Below are positions 23,197 to 32,133 of a stretch of 56,143 nucleotides of DNA, in pieces. The translations under genes and the position numbers were made by a program. The notes beneath the pieces are model-generated. The model made no database searches. It saw only the letters and a program-made list of their open reading frames with translations, and was not told where the DNA came from. Origin of the DNA: Terriglobia bacterium. Its GTDB lineage: Bacteria > Acidobacteriota > Terriglobia > Bryobacterales > Bryobacteraceae. The first letter of the stretch is position 1; each line of letters starts with the position of its first letter. Location of the stretch: contig JANXYJ010000026.1 of assembly GCA_025350105.1 (NCBI GenBank), positions 1 to 56,143 of the forward strand, in the 5' to 3' direction.

Positions 23197-23942
23197 AACC
23201 AGCATTCTCAAAACGATTCTTTGCAAATCCGGCTTTAAGCCGGCGGCGGCAGATTGCCCAGCGCGGCCAACAGGCGGTGGAATTTTTGTTGGTGGCGATT
23301 GTCTTTATTCCCGCGCTGATGGGCATGTTTATTGTCGGTTGGAACATGATCCGCACCATTCAGACCAAAGAAGTGGTACGCGATCTGGATAGTTTGTTCA
23401 TTAAGGGAACGGATTTTTCCACCTATCAGGCACAGCAACTTGCACAGAGACTGGCATCCGGACTGGATCTCCAGTTCCCCTCGTTTAGCGGAAGCATTGC
23501 CACCAATACCGCGGCGTCGGGGAGCGGAATCATCATCGTTACCCAGTTGATGTATGTGGGCCCCACAACCGGCAGCCAGTGCGCCTCGGTCGGCGCCAGC
23601 AACTGCGTCAATCACGATAGCTTTGTGTTTACCAAGCGGATTGAATTCGGCAGTTCTACTTGGCTGGCCGCACATCCCAGTGCGATCGGGGAGTACACAG
23701 GCACCGGAACCGACGCGTTGAGCAGCCAAGGCGTAGTACCCAGCGTGTTGACCAACACCAGTGCCAAAGTGGCCTCCGCCGGGCAGGCATTACTGAACAA
23801 TGATTTCCAAAGCAACAATGCTGGGCAGACAGATATCGTCGATGGCCAATTCATCTTCGTGGTGGAAGGCTACTTTGATACGCCCGCGTTCAGTCTGGGT
23901 AATTTAACCAGCCAGGGCGTGTACTCACGATTTTACTTTTAG
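23193..23942 (+). CDS. TadE/TadG-like protein
   Basis: A 249-residue protein, ATG overlapping the stop of the first gene. RGQQAVEFLLVAIVFIPALMGMFIVGWNMIRTIQTKEVVRD is a single-helix pseudopilin start with the conserved Glu (position +5-like) inside it. The rest is a long, Ser/Thr/Gly-rich external domain with one close Cys pair (CASVGASNC). Presumably assembled together with the flanking TadE and TadG proteins in the envelope. Confidence 0.82.
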   Translation: MKPAFSKRFFANPALSRRRQIAQRGQQAVEFLLVAIVFIPALMGMFIVGWNMIRTIQTKEVVRDLDSLFIKGTDFSTYQAQQLAQRLASGLDLQFPSFSGSIATNTAASGSGIIIVTQLMYVGPTTGSQCASVGASNCVNHDSFVFTKRIEFGSSTWLAAHPSAIGEYTGTGTDALSSQGVVPSVLTNTSAKVASAGQALLNNDFQSNNAGQTDIVDGQFIFVVEGYFDTPAFSLGNLTSQGVYSRFYF

Positions 23943-23956
23943 GAGGGTTATCCAAT

Positions 23957-25660
23957 ATGAGACTAGCGAAACGGCGGCAAGGAAAACAGGCGCGAGAGCG
24001 GGGTTACACGTTGGTGTTGGGCGTGTTTGCCTTCTTGTTTATCATCCCGATGCTGGGTTTGGTGGTGGACGTGGGTTTCCTCTATGGAGTGAAAGGCCAA
24101 TTGCAAGCGTCGGTGGACGGAGCCGCGCTGGCCTCGGCCAGGGCGTTGACGTTGGGCGCCACTACCAGTGCGCAGGCCACCAGCGCGAAACAGACCGCGG
24201 TGAACTGGTTCTACGCCAACTTCCCGCCCAATACCTGGGGTACCAGCAACACGGTGATGGACACCACCGACGGGCACGTGATGGTGTACGACGACGCCAC
24301 CAATGCCAATTTACGCCATGTGGACGTGTTGGCCAACACCACCGTTCCTACCTACTTCATGAAGTGGTTCGGTGCGACCACCAACACGATTTACGCCAAA
24401 GGCTATGCCACCCGTCGCGATGTGGTGGCCATGATGGTGCTGGATCGATCCGGTTCCATGGGCTCCAGTTGCGCCAATCTGAAAACCGCCGCTAAAACTT
24501 TTACAGGGCAATTCGCGGCGGGCCGGGATCAGATCGGCCTGATCTCCTTCTCGGGGAGCGTTGTGGTGCAGGCCGCGCCTGCCACCACGTTCCAAACCAC
24601 ACTGGGTTATTCCAATACCTCGGGGTCTGGTAACGGGGCGATCGACAACATTGCGTGCAACGGCGGTACGGCATCCTCCGATGCCATTTCCCTGGCCTAT
24701 AACGAGCTTTACAAAAAGGCGCTGCCGGGTGCATTGAACATCATCATGTTTGAGACAGATGGCCAGCCAGATCAATCCACTTTCAATTGGTGGGATGGCA
24801 CCAGCTTCGGAATTTCCGCGACCAGTAACTGTACAGATAAGAACGGAAGCAAGGCAAGCGGCGGCGGCTGGGTTGCCTCCACCGATGCACGCGCCTGGTT
24901 TCCGGGCATGACGATGGGGCCTAGCGGTTACATGACGGACGTTCCGTCCGGCGCTATCGGCGGCTATTACCGCGATACGACCAGCTATTATATGTTGGGC
25001 AATCCGATCGGAACCAGTGTGAGCAGCGGCAACAACGACGCGCAAATTACTTCCTCTGCACCCGGCTGCACATTTCAAGGCGGCTGGTCCAGTTCCATCG
25101 CCGACTTTGCATGGCTACCCGCCACCGACGTGTACGGAAATGCCGTGAACCCCACCTACCCTTCCGGCACCATCGTGCCCGGCACGGCGTCGACTTCTGC
25201 TTATAAGACGGTGACGACGGGTACCAATGGCCGCATCATCCTCGGCACGTCGAACGACGCTACTTATAGTCTTAACTCGACGATCAACACGGCGGAGAAT
25301 GCCGCCTATCGCGCCCGTGGCTCCTTCAAAAGTTGCAGTGGGACCACCTGCATCTCAACTGGCAGCACACTGCAGGCGTACGTTTTCGCCATCGGTTTAG
25401 GTTCCAACGGCGGAGTGGACCATACGCTGTTGCAGCGTATCGCGAACGATCCCAACGGTGACGTCTACAACTCATCGGTAACGGGCATCTCCGGGGTCAC
25501 CTCGCCCAATACCGGCTACTACAACCCCTGTGCCTTGAATGCGTCCTGCGCCACCTTCAGCAATCAACTCCAGGGCGTCTATATCTATTCGCCAACCGCC
25601 GCGCAGCTTAACAGCGCATTCCTTGCGATCGCTTCCCAGGTACTTCGCTTAAGCAACTAA
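23957..25660 (+). CDS. TadG-like protein with VWA domain
   Basis: A 567-residue protein, ATG 23957 after GGAGGG. The N-terminal helix motif RGYTLVLGVFAFLFIIPMLGLVVDVGFLYGVKGQLQASVDGAALASARAL is the TadG/Flp-associated (PilY1-like minor protein) start. A von Willebrand A domain begins near residue 155 with VAMMVLDRSGSMGSS, a canonical DxSxS metal site, and TDGQPDQS provides the second Asp. The domain holds a long insert (about 280-440) and ends in LQRIANDPNGDVYNS. Three Tad-type genes stand together without the TadA/B/C motor, so assembly genes must be elsewhere in the genome. Confidence 0.88.
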   Translation: MRLAKRRQGKQARERGYTLVLGVFAFLFIIPMLGLVVDVGFLYGVKGQLQASVDGAALASARALTLGATTSAQATSAKQTAVNWFYANFPPNTWGTSNTVMDTTDGHVMVYDDATNANLRHVDVLANTTVPTYFMKWFGATTNTIYAKGYATRRDVVAMMVLDRSGSMGSSCANLKTAAKTFTGQFAAGRDQIGLISFSGSVVVQAAPATTFQTTLGYSNTSGSGNGAIDNIACNGGTASSDAISLAYNELYKKALPGALNIIMFETDGQPDQSTFNWWDGTSFGISATSNCTDKNGSKASGGGWVASTDARAWFPGMTMGPSGYMTDVPSGAIGGYYRDTTSYYMLGNPIGTSVSSGNNDAQITSSAPGCTFQGGWSSSIADFAWLPATDVYGNAVNPTYPSGTIVPGTASTSAYKTVTTGTNGRIILGTSNDATYSLNSTINTAENAAYRARGSFKSCSGTTCISTGSTLQAYVFAIGLGSNGGVDHTLLQRIANDPNGDVYNSSVTGISGVTSPNTGYYNPCALNASCATFSNQLQGVYIYSPTAAQLNSAFLAIASQVLRLSN

Positions 25661-25682
25661 GGCAGTACCAAGTACACAACCG

Positions 25683-25718
25683 GCCCAGTGCGGAAACGCG
25701 CTGGGCTTTTTGTCTTTT
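25683..25718 (+). terminator. Rho-independent terminator of the tad-like operon
   Basis: GCCCAGTGCG-GAAA-CGCGCTGGGC makes a near-perfect stem with a GAAA tetraloop, followed by TTTTTGTCTTTT. Confidence 0.92.
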
Positions 25719-25728
25719 AGAGCGTCTT

Positions 25729-26205
25729 CTAAAGCTCTTTCGACCTGATGATGCAGGCGCACGCCAGGCCGTCTTTCAGCGCCTGTTTGGTTGCGAACGC
25801 CTTCATGCCCGTTTGCACGTAACCCAGCTTTCTATAGAAAGGAGGCAGTTCCGTGCGCAGAGTCAGCACGGTGATGTCCATGTGGGTGCAGCCTTTGGTG
25901 CGGCAGTGCTGTTCGGCGGCGTTGATTATCGTGCGGCCCAGGCCCATGCCTTGGCGCGTAGGGCTGACGGCCAGCATGGCAAAGTAACCGCGCCTACCCG
26001 GAAATTCGCCGCGAAGTTCGGTGTAGACCGAAGCAGCGATGCTGCCATCGTCATCGGCCAGCAAAAATTCGCCGGTGCCCAACATTGCCTGCAGTTCTGC
26101 TTCTGTGGTGCGGGGTCCTGCGATGAAGGTCTCCACTTCAAAGGCAAGGTTGATCAGTGGCAGCATCGCCGGGATGTCGGTGATGGTGGCGTGGCGGATG
26201 ATCAC
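25729..26205 (-). CDS. GNAT-family N-acetyltransferase
   Basis: A 158-residue protein. It has the GNAT fold: MIIRHATITDIPAMLPLINLAFEVE at the N-terminus, AMLAVSPTRQGMGLGRTIINAAEQHCR (acetyl-CoA pyrophosphate loop RQGMGLG) and LPPFYRKLGYVQTG. The acceptor substrate is not predictable. The gene is 8 bp downstream of the cytochrome gene and on the same strand, so it may be the last gene of the sulfite dehydrogenase unit. Confidence 0.88.
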   Translation of the reverse strand: MIIRHATITDIPAMLPLINLAFEVETFIAGPRTTEAELQAMLGTGEFLLADDDGSIAASVYTELRGEFPGRRGYFAMLAVSPTRQGMGLGRTIINAAEQHCRTKGCTHMDITVLTLRTELPPFYRKLGYVQTGMKAFATKQALKDGLACACIIRSKEL

Positions 26206-26212
26206 AGCGCGA

Positions 26213-26737
26213 TTATTTCTTCGCTTTCACATCCGGCCGCTTGTCCAACACAAATCCGTCGCGGTTGGGCATTTTTACTTTGGGCAAGGTCATCGCGTTC
26301 ATCTCGTCGTTATCGCCGATGATGCCGTTGGCGTTTAGCACGAAGGCAACCGCCGCGTACACTTCGTCCGGCTTCAGAGTGCCTGGTTGATCGTAGGGCA
26401 TGGCTCGGCGGACGTAGTCGAAAACGGTGGTGGCGTAGGGCCAATAACTGCCGACGGTTTTGATGGGCTTGGGTGTATTGATGGTTCCCGCGCCGCCCAC
26501 CAGTGCAGGATACTGCCCCTGCCGCCCTTCGCCTTTATCGTTGTGACAAACGGAGCATTTTTCCTTGAATACATCCTTGCCTTTGACGGCGGTGCCGCTG
26601 CCGGGGGGAAGGCCGCGGCCATCGGGGAAGACGGTGAGGTCCATGGCCTTGATCGTCTCCTCTGTTGCGGGCCTGCCTACGCGCGGCGTTTGCCCAAATC
26701 CGATACAGGAAATGGCGATCAGCAAAAAAGTCTTCAT
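26213..26737 (-). CDS. soxD: Cytochrome c, SoxD/SorB-like partner of the sulfite dehydrogenase
   Basis: A 174-residue exported c-type cytochrome. ATG 26737 (MKTFLLIAISCIGFGQTP, signal peptide) lies 2 bases after the stop of the molybdoenzyme gene; an extended upstream reading would run through that gene. One haem site, CSVCH, is at about residues 73-77. Further conserved are GRGLPPGSGTAVKGKDVFKEK and MPYDQPGTLKPDEVYAAVAFVLNANGII, with a Met that can be the sixth haem ligand. It is shorter than classical two-haem SoxD. The symbol is tentative. It would take electrons from sulfite oxidation. Confidence 0.82.
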   Translation of the reverse strand: MKTFLLIAISCIGFGQTPRVGRPATEETIKAMDLTVFPDGRGLPPGSGTAVKGKDVFKEKCSVCHNDKGEGRQGQYPALVGGAGTINTPKPIKTVGSYWPYATTVFDYVRRAMPYDQPGTLKPDEVYAAVAFVLNANGIIGDNDEMNAMTLPKVKMPNRDGFVLDKRPDVKAKK

Positions 26738-26739
26738 GA

Positions 26740-28008
26740 TTACGCGCCCTGCTCCACGTGAGAAACCGTGCCGTCGGCCCGCACAAACCAGGTCTTGATC
26801 TGGTTGTTGTGATAGCCAAAATTTCGGCCGCGCACGGCCAGCATTTCTTCCGCGGCGGGTTGCAGGTAGCCGGTTTCGTCGGTGGCGCGCGATTGAATGG
26901 AGGTTGCGCTGCCGTCCCAAATCCAGGGCATGCGAAAACGGGTAAATGCCTTGGCGAAACCGGCCATTTGCAGTTCAGCATCTTTCCAAATCCTGCCGCC
27001 ATCGGTGGAAATTTCCACGCGAGTGATTTTGCCGCGGCCGGACCAAGCCAACCCCGTGATGTCGTGCATGCCAGGACCTGCCGCGATCTTCTGCCCACCT
27101 GCAGGACGAGTGATCACGCTTTTGGCTTCGTTCTCAAAGCTGAACTGGCGGGCCTTGCCGTCCGGCAACAGGTCAGTGTAGAAAGCGGTTTCGTGCGTGG
27201 TCATGGCCGGGCCGTCAGCCAGGTTCAAACGCCGCAGCCATTTGATGTTGGTGTTGCCTTCCCATCCAGGAAGCAGCAGGCGCATAGGGTAGCCTTGTTC
27301 GGGACGAATGGGTTCGCCGTTCTGGCCATAGACGATCATGGCGTCGTCCAGCAATTTTGCCAGAGGAATGCTGCGGGTCAGCTTGCAGGCGTCACCGCCT
27401 TCGGCAATCAGCCATTTTGCCTCAGGCTTCAGCTTGGCTTCGGCCAGCAATAACTTCACCGGCACACCGGTCCATTCACTGCAACTGGCCAAGCCATGGC
27501 TTGCCTGGGGATCGGGCGCCAGGTTACCCGAATACTCGCTGCGGCCATTGCCAGAGCATTCCACAAAATGGACCCGCGATTGCGCAGGAAAGCGTTTCAA
27601 ATCATCCAGAGAATACACCAGCGGCTGTTCCACCAGCCCGTGAATCAGCAATTCGTGTTTGGCGGGATCAATGTCCGGCACACCAGAGTGATGCCGTTCA
27701 AAATGCAACGACGACGGCGTGATGATGCCGTAGGTATCCTGCAAAGGCGTCCGCGAGGCACCGGTGGAGGGTGTTTTCGATTCCGGCGGCAGCGACCGCG
27801 CAGCAGCCTCATGCGGCGAGCGATTGCCGTATTTGGATGGCGCGGTGCCCAGCATACTCGGTGCGGTTTCGGCCGGCTTGGTGTTGCAAGCGGCAAGCGT
27901 AGTGAGGCCCGCAGCCGCCACACTTGCCGAGAGCGCAATCAGGTTGCGCCGGCTGGGCTTTGTGTTCGGCAACTCTTCTTCTGGCTTTCTCGTCCCGGGC
28001 GTTTTCAT
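26740..28008 (-). CDS. soxC: Molybdopterin sulfite dehydrogenase, SoxC/SorA-like
   Basis: A 422-residue enzyme. N-terminal SRRNLIALSASVAAAG is a twin-arginine-type export signal. The molybdopterin-binding domain has HFVECSGNGRSEYSG, with the Cys that ligates molybdenum, and YPMRLLLPGWEGNTNIKWLRRL. The dimerisation domain has GRGKITRVEISTDGGRIWKDAEL. It oxidises sulfite to sulfate in the periplasm, passing electrons to the cytochrome encoded directly after. The rest of the sox cluster (soxXA, soxYZ, soxB) is not in the window. Hence the pair probably serves sulfite detoxification or energy from sulfite alone (inference). Confidence 0.9.
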   Translation of the reverse strand: MKTPGTRKPEEELPNTKPSRRNLIALSASVAAAGLTTLAACNTKPAETAPSMLGTAPSKYGNRSPHEAAARSLPPESKTPSTGASRTPLQDTYGIITPSSLHFERHHSGVPDIDPAKHELLIHGLVEQPLVYSLDDLKRFPAQSRVHFVECSGNGRSEYSGNLAPDPQASHGLASCSEWTGVPVKLLLAEAKLKPEAKWLIAEGGDACKLTRSIPLAKLLDDAMIVYGQNGEPIRPEQGYPMRLLLPGWEGNTNIKWLRRLNLADGPAMTTHETAFYTDLLPDGKARQFSFENEAKSVITRPAGGQKIAAGPGMHDITGLAWSGRGKITRVEISTDGGRIWKDAELQMAGFAKAFTRFRMPWIWDGSATSIQSRATDETGYLQPAAEEMLAVRGRNFGYHNNQIKTWFVRADGTVSHVEQGA

Positions 28009-28080
28009 AGGGTCAGGCTATCACAAAGGCAGGCGCGGCCAGTAATGCGATTGCAGGAAAACCGAGGTAGGCTTAAGAGT

Positions 28081-31014
28081 ATGAAACATTTACTCGCATG
28101 CATGTATGTCGGAGTATGTTTCCTTGCTGGCGTTGCCAACGGGCAATCGCAAATTGGCGGGGCGACTCTGAACGGAACAGTAACGGACCCATCGGGCGCC
28201 GTGGTGGGAGGGGCGAAAGTAACGGCGACGCAAACCGCAACGGGGTTTACGCGGGTGACGGAAAGCAGTGACCGAGGCTTGTACAGCCTGTCGTCCATCC
28301 CCGTGGGAGCCTACGACATCGCGGTGGAAAAAGGCGGTTTCAATCTTGCGAAATTCAGCGGCATCACGCTGACCATTGGTGCGGTGGCCACCTTGGACGT
28401 TAAATTAGCGGTGGGCGCGGTGGCGGAATCGGTAAGCGTGGAAACCACCCTCCCGGTGGTGGAAACGACGCGTTCGCAAACCTCCACCGTAGTGGATAGC
28501 GCTTCGGTCGGCGGATTGCCGATCAATGGCCGCAATTTCCTGGACTTCGCGTTGCTTACGCCCGGCGTGGTGCGCGATCCAACCCGCGGCGGCGATATTT
28601 CTTTCGGTGGGCAGCGCGGAACGGCGAATAGCTTACAAGTGGATGGCTCCGATGCGAACAATACATTTTTTGGACAATCCACTGGCCGGGCAGGCACGGG
28701 TCGCAGTCCTTATAGCTTCAGCCAGGATGCGGTGCAGGAGTTTCAGGTGAACACGAATACGTATGCGCCGGAGATTGGACGGGCCGGGGGCGGTGTGGTG
28801 AACGTCATCACCAAGAGCGGCAGCAACCAGTTCCACGGCACCGCTTTTGAGTTCTTTCGCGACAAAGGCCTAAACGCCAATAGTTGGGAGAACAATCGCA
28901 TTGGCGTGGCCAAGAGAAACTATCATTACAACCAGTTTGGCGGCAACCTTGGCGGTCCGGTGAAGAAGGACAAAGTGTTCTTCTTTTTCGACTTCGACGG
29001 CCAGCGCAATACGGAGCCCATCACGGTGATTTTGCCGGTGGCGGCGCCCGCCGACGCGCTCTCGCAGCAAGGCCGGGCGGCGATTCAGCAATACCTGGCG
29101 GCATACCCCCGCAGCTTGAATAACAACGTTTACCTGGGTAAAGTGGACTTCAATCTGACCGACAGACAACGGTTGAGTGTGCGCTACAACGCCAATCGAT
29201 TTACCGGCATCAACTATGAAAACTCCGGCGCCACCAGCGCCGCCGGTCACTCCGGCAACGCCAGCGTCCACACCGATAATATTGCCGGCACGCACACGTT
29301 TGTCTTAAGCCCGACCACGGTGCTGGAATCGCGCTTTACTTTCACCCACGATAACGAACCCGGGGAAGCGAATTCCACCGCGCCCGAGGTGGTTTTGCAA
29401 CAGAGTGGCACCACGGTGCTCAGCTTCGGACGCAACAATTTCAGCCCGCGCTACACCAACGCCAAGACTTTTCAATGGGCTGAAGGCCTTTCCCATGTGC
29501 GCGGCGGACACAGTTATAAGATGGGGGTGGATTTGATCTTCCAACGCATCGATAACTTCTTTCCCGGATTCTTCAGCGGATCCTACACCTATACGAGCTT
29601 TGCAAATTTTGCCTCCGGCACGCCCTTCAGCTTTACTCAGGCCTTTGCCGGAGCGAATACGGACGGCCCCTTGTCCAAACCCAATTCCAGCGAATACGCA
29701 TTTTATGCACAGGATTCCTGGCGCGTATCCAATCGTTTAACCCTGAACTATGGCGTCCGTTACGATCTGTTCAGCTATGCCAATCCAACCGTGAAGAGCC
29801 CTGACGCAGGTTTAGCAGCGCTGGGCTTGGATACCAGCCGCATCAATCTGGATACCAACAACTTCGCGGCGCGTTTCGGATTCGCCTACAAGATTTCCGA
29901 CGCCGGCAACATGACCATTCGCGGCGGGTACGGCAACTTTTTTGGCCGCACGCCCAGCATTATGACCGGAACCGCCTTCACGCAAAACGGCATTCAGGTG
30001 CAGACTTATACGCTCAGCTCCAATTTCCCCGTCTATCCCAACGTGTTGTCAGCGCCCCCCGCGCTGAACCGGACTCCCGATATTTTCCTGTTTGACCCGA
30101 ACTACGTGCAGCCGGTCACCCATCAGTGGAGTTTGAACCTGGAGCGTCAACTTGGCCACGATTACTCCGTCACGCTGGGCTACCTGGGTGTACGTGGCGA
30201 ACATCTTAGCCGCACGCGCGATATCAACCTGCTGCCCTCGGTTGCTGTGCAGGGCAGTTTTGCCAACGGCACGCCGGTGACGTTTTTCCGCCATCCGGGC
30301 CGCCCCAATGCAGCCTTCCGGCGCATCAGCCTCTTCGATAGCGGCGCCGATTCCATCTATCACGGCGGCTTCCTGCAGCTTTCCAAACGGCTGTCGCAAA
30401 ACTTCCAGGTGCAGACCTCCTATACCTTGTCGAAAGTGCTGGACACGCGCCCGGACTTCACATCCGTGGTGGTGGGCAGCGACGATAGTAAGAACGCGCA
30501 GGATACCCTGCTTCCCAATGCCGAACGCGGCCGCGGCAATGCCGACATTCGCCACCGTTTTGTGTTTTCGGGAATCTGGAACATCGATTATGGCAAGAGT
30601 CTAAGCAACCCGGTTGCGCGCGCGCTTTCGAGGGGATACCAGTTCTCTTTGATATCGACGCTGCAAAGCGGGCGGCCCATTTCCGCCACCGTGGGCAGCG
30701 ATCCGAATAACGACGGCAACACCGGGACTGACCGTGCACCCGGGCTCGGCCGCAATACGATTGAGGCGCCAGGCTTTGCCCAGATCGACATGCGCTTCAC
30801 GCGCGACATCGCGCTTTACAAAGACCGCACTTCGTTGAAGCTGATTTTTGAGGCGTTTAACTTGTTCAACCGGGCGAACTTCAACGCCATTAACACCGCG
30901 CAATATAGCTTCAACGCCAACACGCGCATCTTCACTCCCAACGCGACGTTCCTGGCGCCGACGTCTACCTTTGATCCCCGCATTCTGCAACTGGCGGCGA
31001 AGATCACTTTCTAG
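28081..31014 (+). CDS. Oar-like TonB-dependent receptor with carboxypeptidase-regulatory domain
   Basis: A 977-residue outer-membrane protein. ATG 28081 is chosen; the open frame continues 5' to 27496 only as the opposite strand of soxC. Signal peptide to GVANGQ (about 22). Residues 25-110 are a CarboxypepD_reg/Cna-B-like domain (GGATLNGTVTDPSGAVVGGAKVTAT). The plug follows with LPINGRNFLDFALLTPGVVRD and SLQVDGSDANNTF. The barrel contains NVITKSGSNQFHGTAFEFFRD, YHYNQFGGNLGGPVKKDKVFFFFDFDGQR, and ends with RNTIEAPGFAQIDMRFTRD and LQLAAKITF (C-terminal Phe). This is the Oar group expanded in Acidobacteria, thought to import oligosaccharides or proteins' breakdown products. The substrate is unknown. 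Confidence 0.93.
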   Translation: MKHLLACMYVGVCFLAGVANGQSQIGGATLNGTVTDPSGAVVGGAKVTATQTATGFTRVTESSDRGLYSLSSIPVGAYDIAVEKGGFNLAKFSGITLTIGAVATLDVKLAVGAVAESVSVETTLPVVETTRSQTSTVVDSASVGGLPINGRNFLDFALLTPGVVRDPTRGGDISFGGQRGTANSLQVDGSDANNTFFGQSTGRAGTGRSPYSFSQDAVQEFQVNTNTYAPEIGRAGGGVVNVITKSGSNQFHGTAFEFFRDKGLNANSWENNRIGVAKRNYHYNQFGGNLGGPVKKDKVFFFFDFDGQRNTEPITVILPVAAPADALSQQGRAAIQQYLAAYPRSLNNNVYLGKVDFNLTDRQRLSVRYNANRFTGINYENSGATSAAGHSGNASVHTDNIAGTHTFVLSPTTVLESRFTFTHDNEPGEANSTAPEVVLQQSGTTVLSFGRNNFSPRYTNAKTFQWAEGLSHVRGGHSYKMGVDLIFQRIDNFFPGFFSGSYTYTSFANFASGTPFSFTQAFAGANTDGPLSKPNSSEYAFYAQDSWRVSNRLTLNYGVRYDLFSYANPTVKSPDAGLAALGLDTSRINLDTNNFAARFGFAYKISDAGNMTIRGGYGNFFGRTPSIMTGTAFTQNGIQVQTYTLSSNFPVYPNVLSAPPALNRTPDIFLFDPNYVQPVTHQWSLNLERQLGHDYSVTLGYLGVRGEHLSRTRDINLLPSVAVQGSFANGTPVTFFRHPGRPNAAFRRISLFDSGADSIYHGGFLQLSKRLSQNFQVQTSYTLSKVLDTRPDFTSVVVGSDDSKNAQDTLLPNAERGRGNADIRHRFVFSGIWNIDYGKSLSNPVARALSRGYQFSLISTLQSGRPISATVGSDPNNDGNTGTDRAPGLGRNTIEAPGFAQIDMRFTRDIALYKDRTSLKLIFEAFNLFNRANFNAINTAQYSFNANTRIFTPNATFLAPTSTFDPRILQLAAKITF

Positions 31015-31023
31015 CTGTTTTCA

Positions 31024-31055
31024 TGCGGGCAGGGACGAACTCTGCCCGCACTTTT
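31024..31055 (+). terminator. Rho-independent terminator after the TonB receptor gene
   Basis: TGCGGGCAG...CTGCCCGCA is a perfect 9-bp stem with a 9-base loop followed by CTTTT. It lies 10 bp after the stop. Confidence 0.88.
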
Positions 31056-31153
31056 CCTGAATCCCTTGCGCCAGGTTGTGCTTCTAATGGAGCTAAGGGC
31101 TGTGTCTGTTTGCAGGCGCAGCCGGCAATCACTACAATGAATAGACATTCCTC

Positions 31154-31191
31154 TTAAGCATCTATATCCATATTAAGCATCTATATCCATG
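31154..31191. repeat. 19-bp tandem duplication ending on the cysM start codon
   Basis: TTAAGCATCTATATCCATA (31154-31172) and TTAAGCATCTATATCCATG (31173-31191) differ only in the last base. The second copy ends with the ATG start of cysM; the first has ATA there. Confidence 0.95.
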
Positions 31192-32133
31192 GCCCTGGCT
31201 GCTTCGCAAACTCCCGTAAAATCAACCAATTCGCTGCTGGCAACCATCGGCAACACGCCGCTGCTGCGCTTGGCGAAAGTGGATCAGGATCTGCCCGGCG
31301 TGGAGATCTACGCCAAGGCCGAGTTTTTCAATCCCGGTGGATCGGTGAAGGACCGCGCGGCTTCGCGCATGATTGAAGAAGGCGAACGGAGCGGGAGGCT
31401 GACCAAGAACCATGTTCTGCTGGACGCCACCAGCGGCAACACGGGCATTGCGTATGCGATGATTTGCTCCATCAAAGGCTACCGGCTGAAGTTGTGCCTG
31501 CCCGCCAATGCCAGCCACGAACGCAAACAGATTCTGAAATCCTACGGCGCGGAAACGGTGTTTTCCGATCCAGGCGAAGGCAGTGACGGCGCGATTCGTT
31601 TGTGCCAGAAGATTTTCGCCGAAGCGGCCGAGAATTACTTTTATCCCGATCAATATGGCAATCCCGCAAACTGGCAGGCCCATTTCGAAGGCACGGGCGT
31701 GGAGATCATCCACCAGACCCAGGGCCGCATCACGCATTTCGTTACCAGCATGGGGACCAGTGGAACTTTCATGGGCACCTCAAGGCGTTTGAAACAGGAC
31801 CTGCCGCGCGTGCAATGTATCTCCGCGCAACCGTCCTCCGGCTTTCATGGGTTGGAAGGCTTGAAGCACATGCCTACAGCCATTGTGCCGGCCATCTACG
31901 ACGAGAACCTAGCCGACGAAAACATCTGGCTGGAAACCGAAGACGCTTATAAAATGACCCGCTGGCTGGGCCGCAACGAAGGATTGCTGGTGGGTATGTC
32001 CGCCGGTGCCAATGTTCACGCCGCGCGTGAAGTGGGTAAGCGCTTAGTGGCGGAAGGGCGCGCGGGCGTGGTGGTAACGGTTCTGTGTGACGGCGCGGCG
32101 AAGTATTTAAGCGAGGCTTTTTGGAATGATTAA
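31189..32133 (+). CDS. cysM: Cysteine synthase B (CysM type, sulfur-carrier-dependent)
   Basis: A PLP enzyme of 314 residues. TIGNTPLLRLAKV opens the fold. Lys54 in NPGGSVKDRAA carries PLP, TSGNTGIAYA at 81-90 binds substrate, and MGTSGTFMGTSRRLK binds the PLP phosphate. Next to a JAMM protease, a CysO-like carrier and a MoeZ-like activator, it most resembles mycobacterial CysM, which uses thiocarboxylated CysO and O-phosphoserine rather than free sulfide (family knowledge; substrate here is inference). There is no strong ribosome site before the ATG; instead the 19-bp duplication reaches into the start codon. It overlaps the JAMM gene by 8 bases. Confidence 0.93.
   Translation: MALAASQTPVKSTNSLLATIGNTPLLRLAKVDQDLPGVEIYAKAEFFNPGGSVKDRAASRMIEEGERSGRLTKNHVLLDATSGNTGIAYAMICSIKGYRLKLCLPANASHERKQILKSYGAETVFSDPGEGSDGAIRLCQKIFAEAAENYFYPDQYGNPANWQAHFEGTGVEIIHQTQGRITHFVTSMGTSGTFMGTSRRLKQDLPRVQCISAQPSSGFHGLEGLKHMPTAIVPAIYDENLADENIWLETEDAYKMTRWLGRNEGLLVGMSAGANVHAAREVGKRLVAEGRAGVVVTVLCDGAAKYLSEAFWND

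Noticed and set aside
27496-28080. 5' extension of the TonB receptor reading frame
   Set aside because: It is the opposite strand of soxC. The signal peptide and family start are at ATG 28081.
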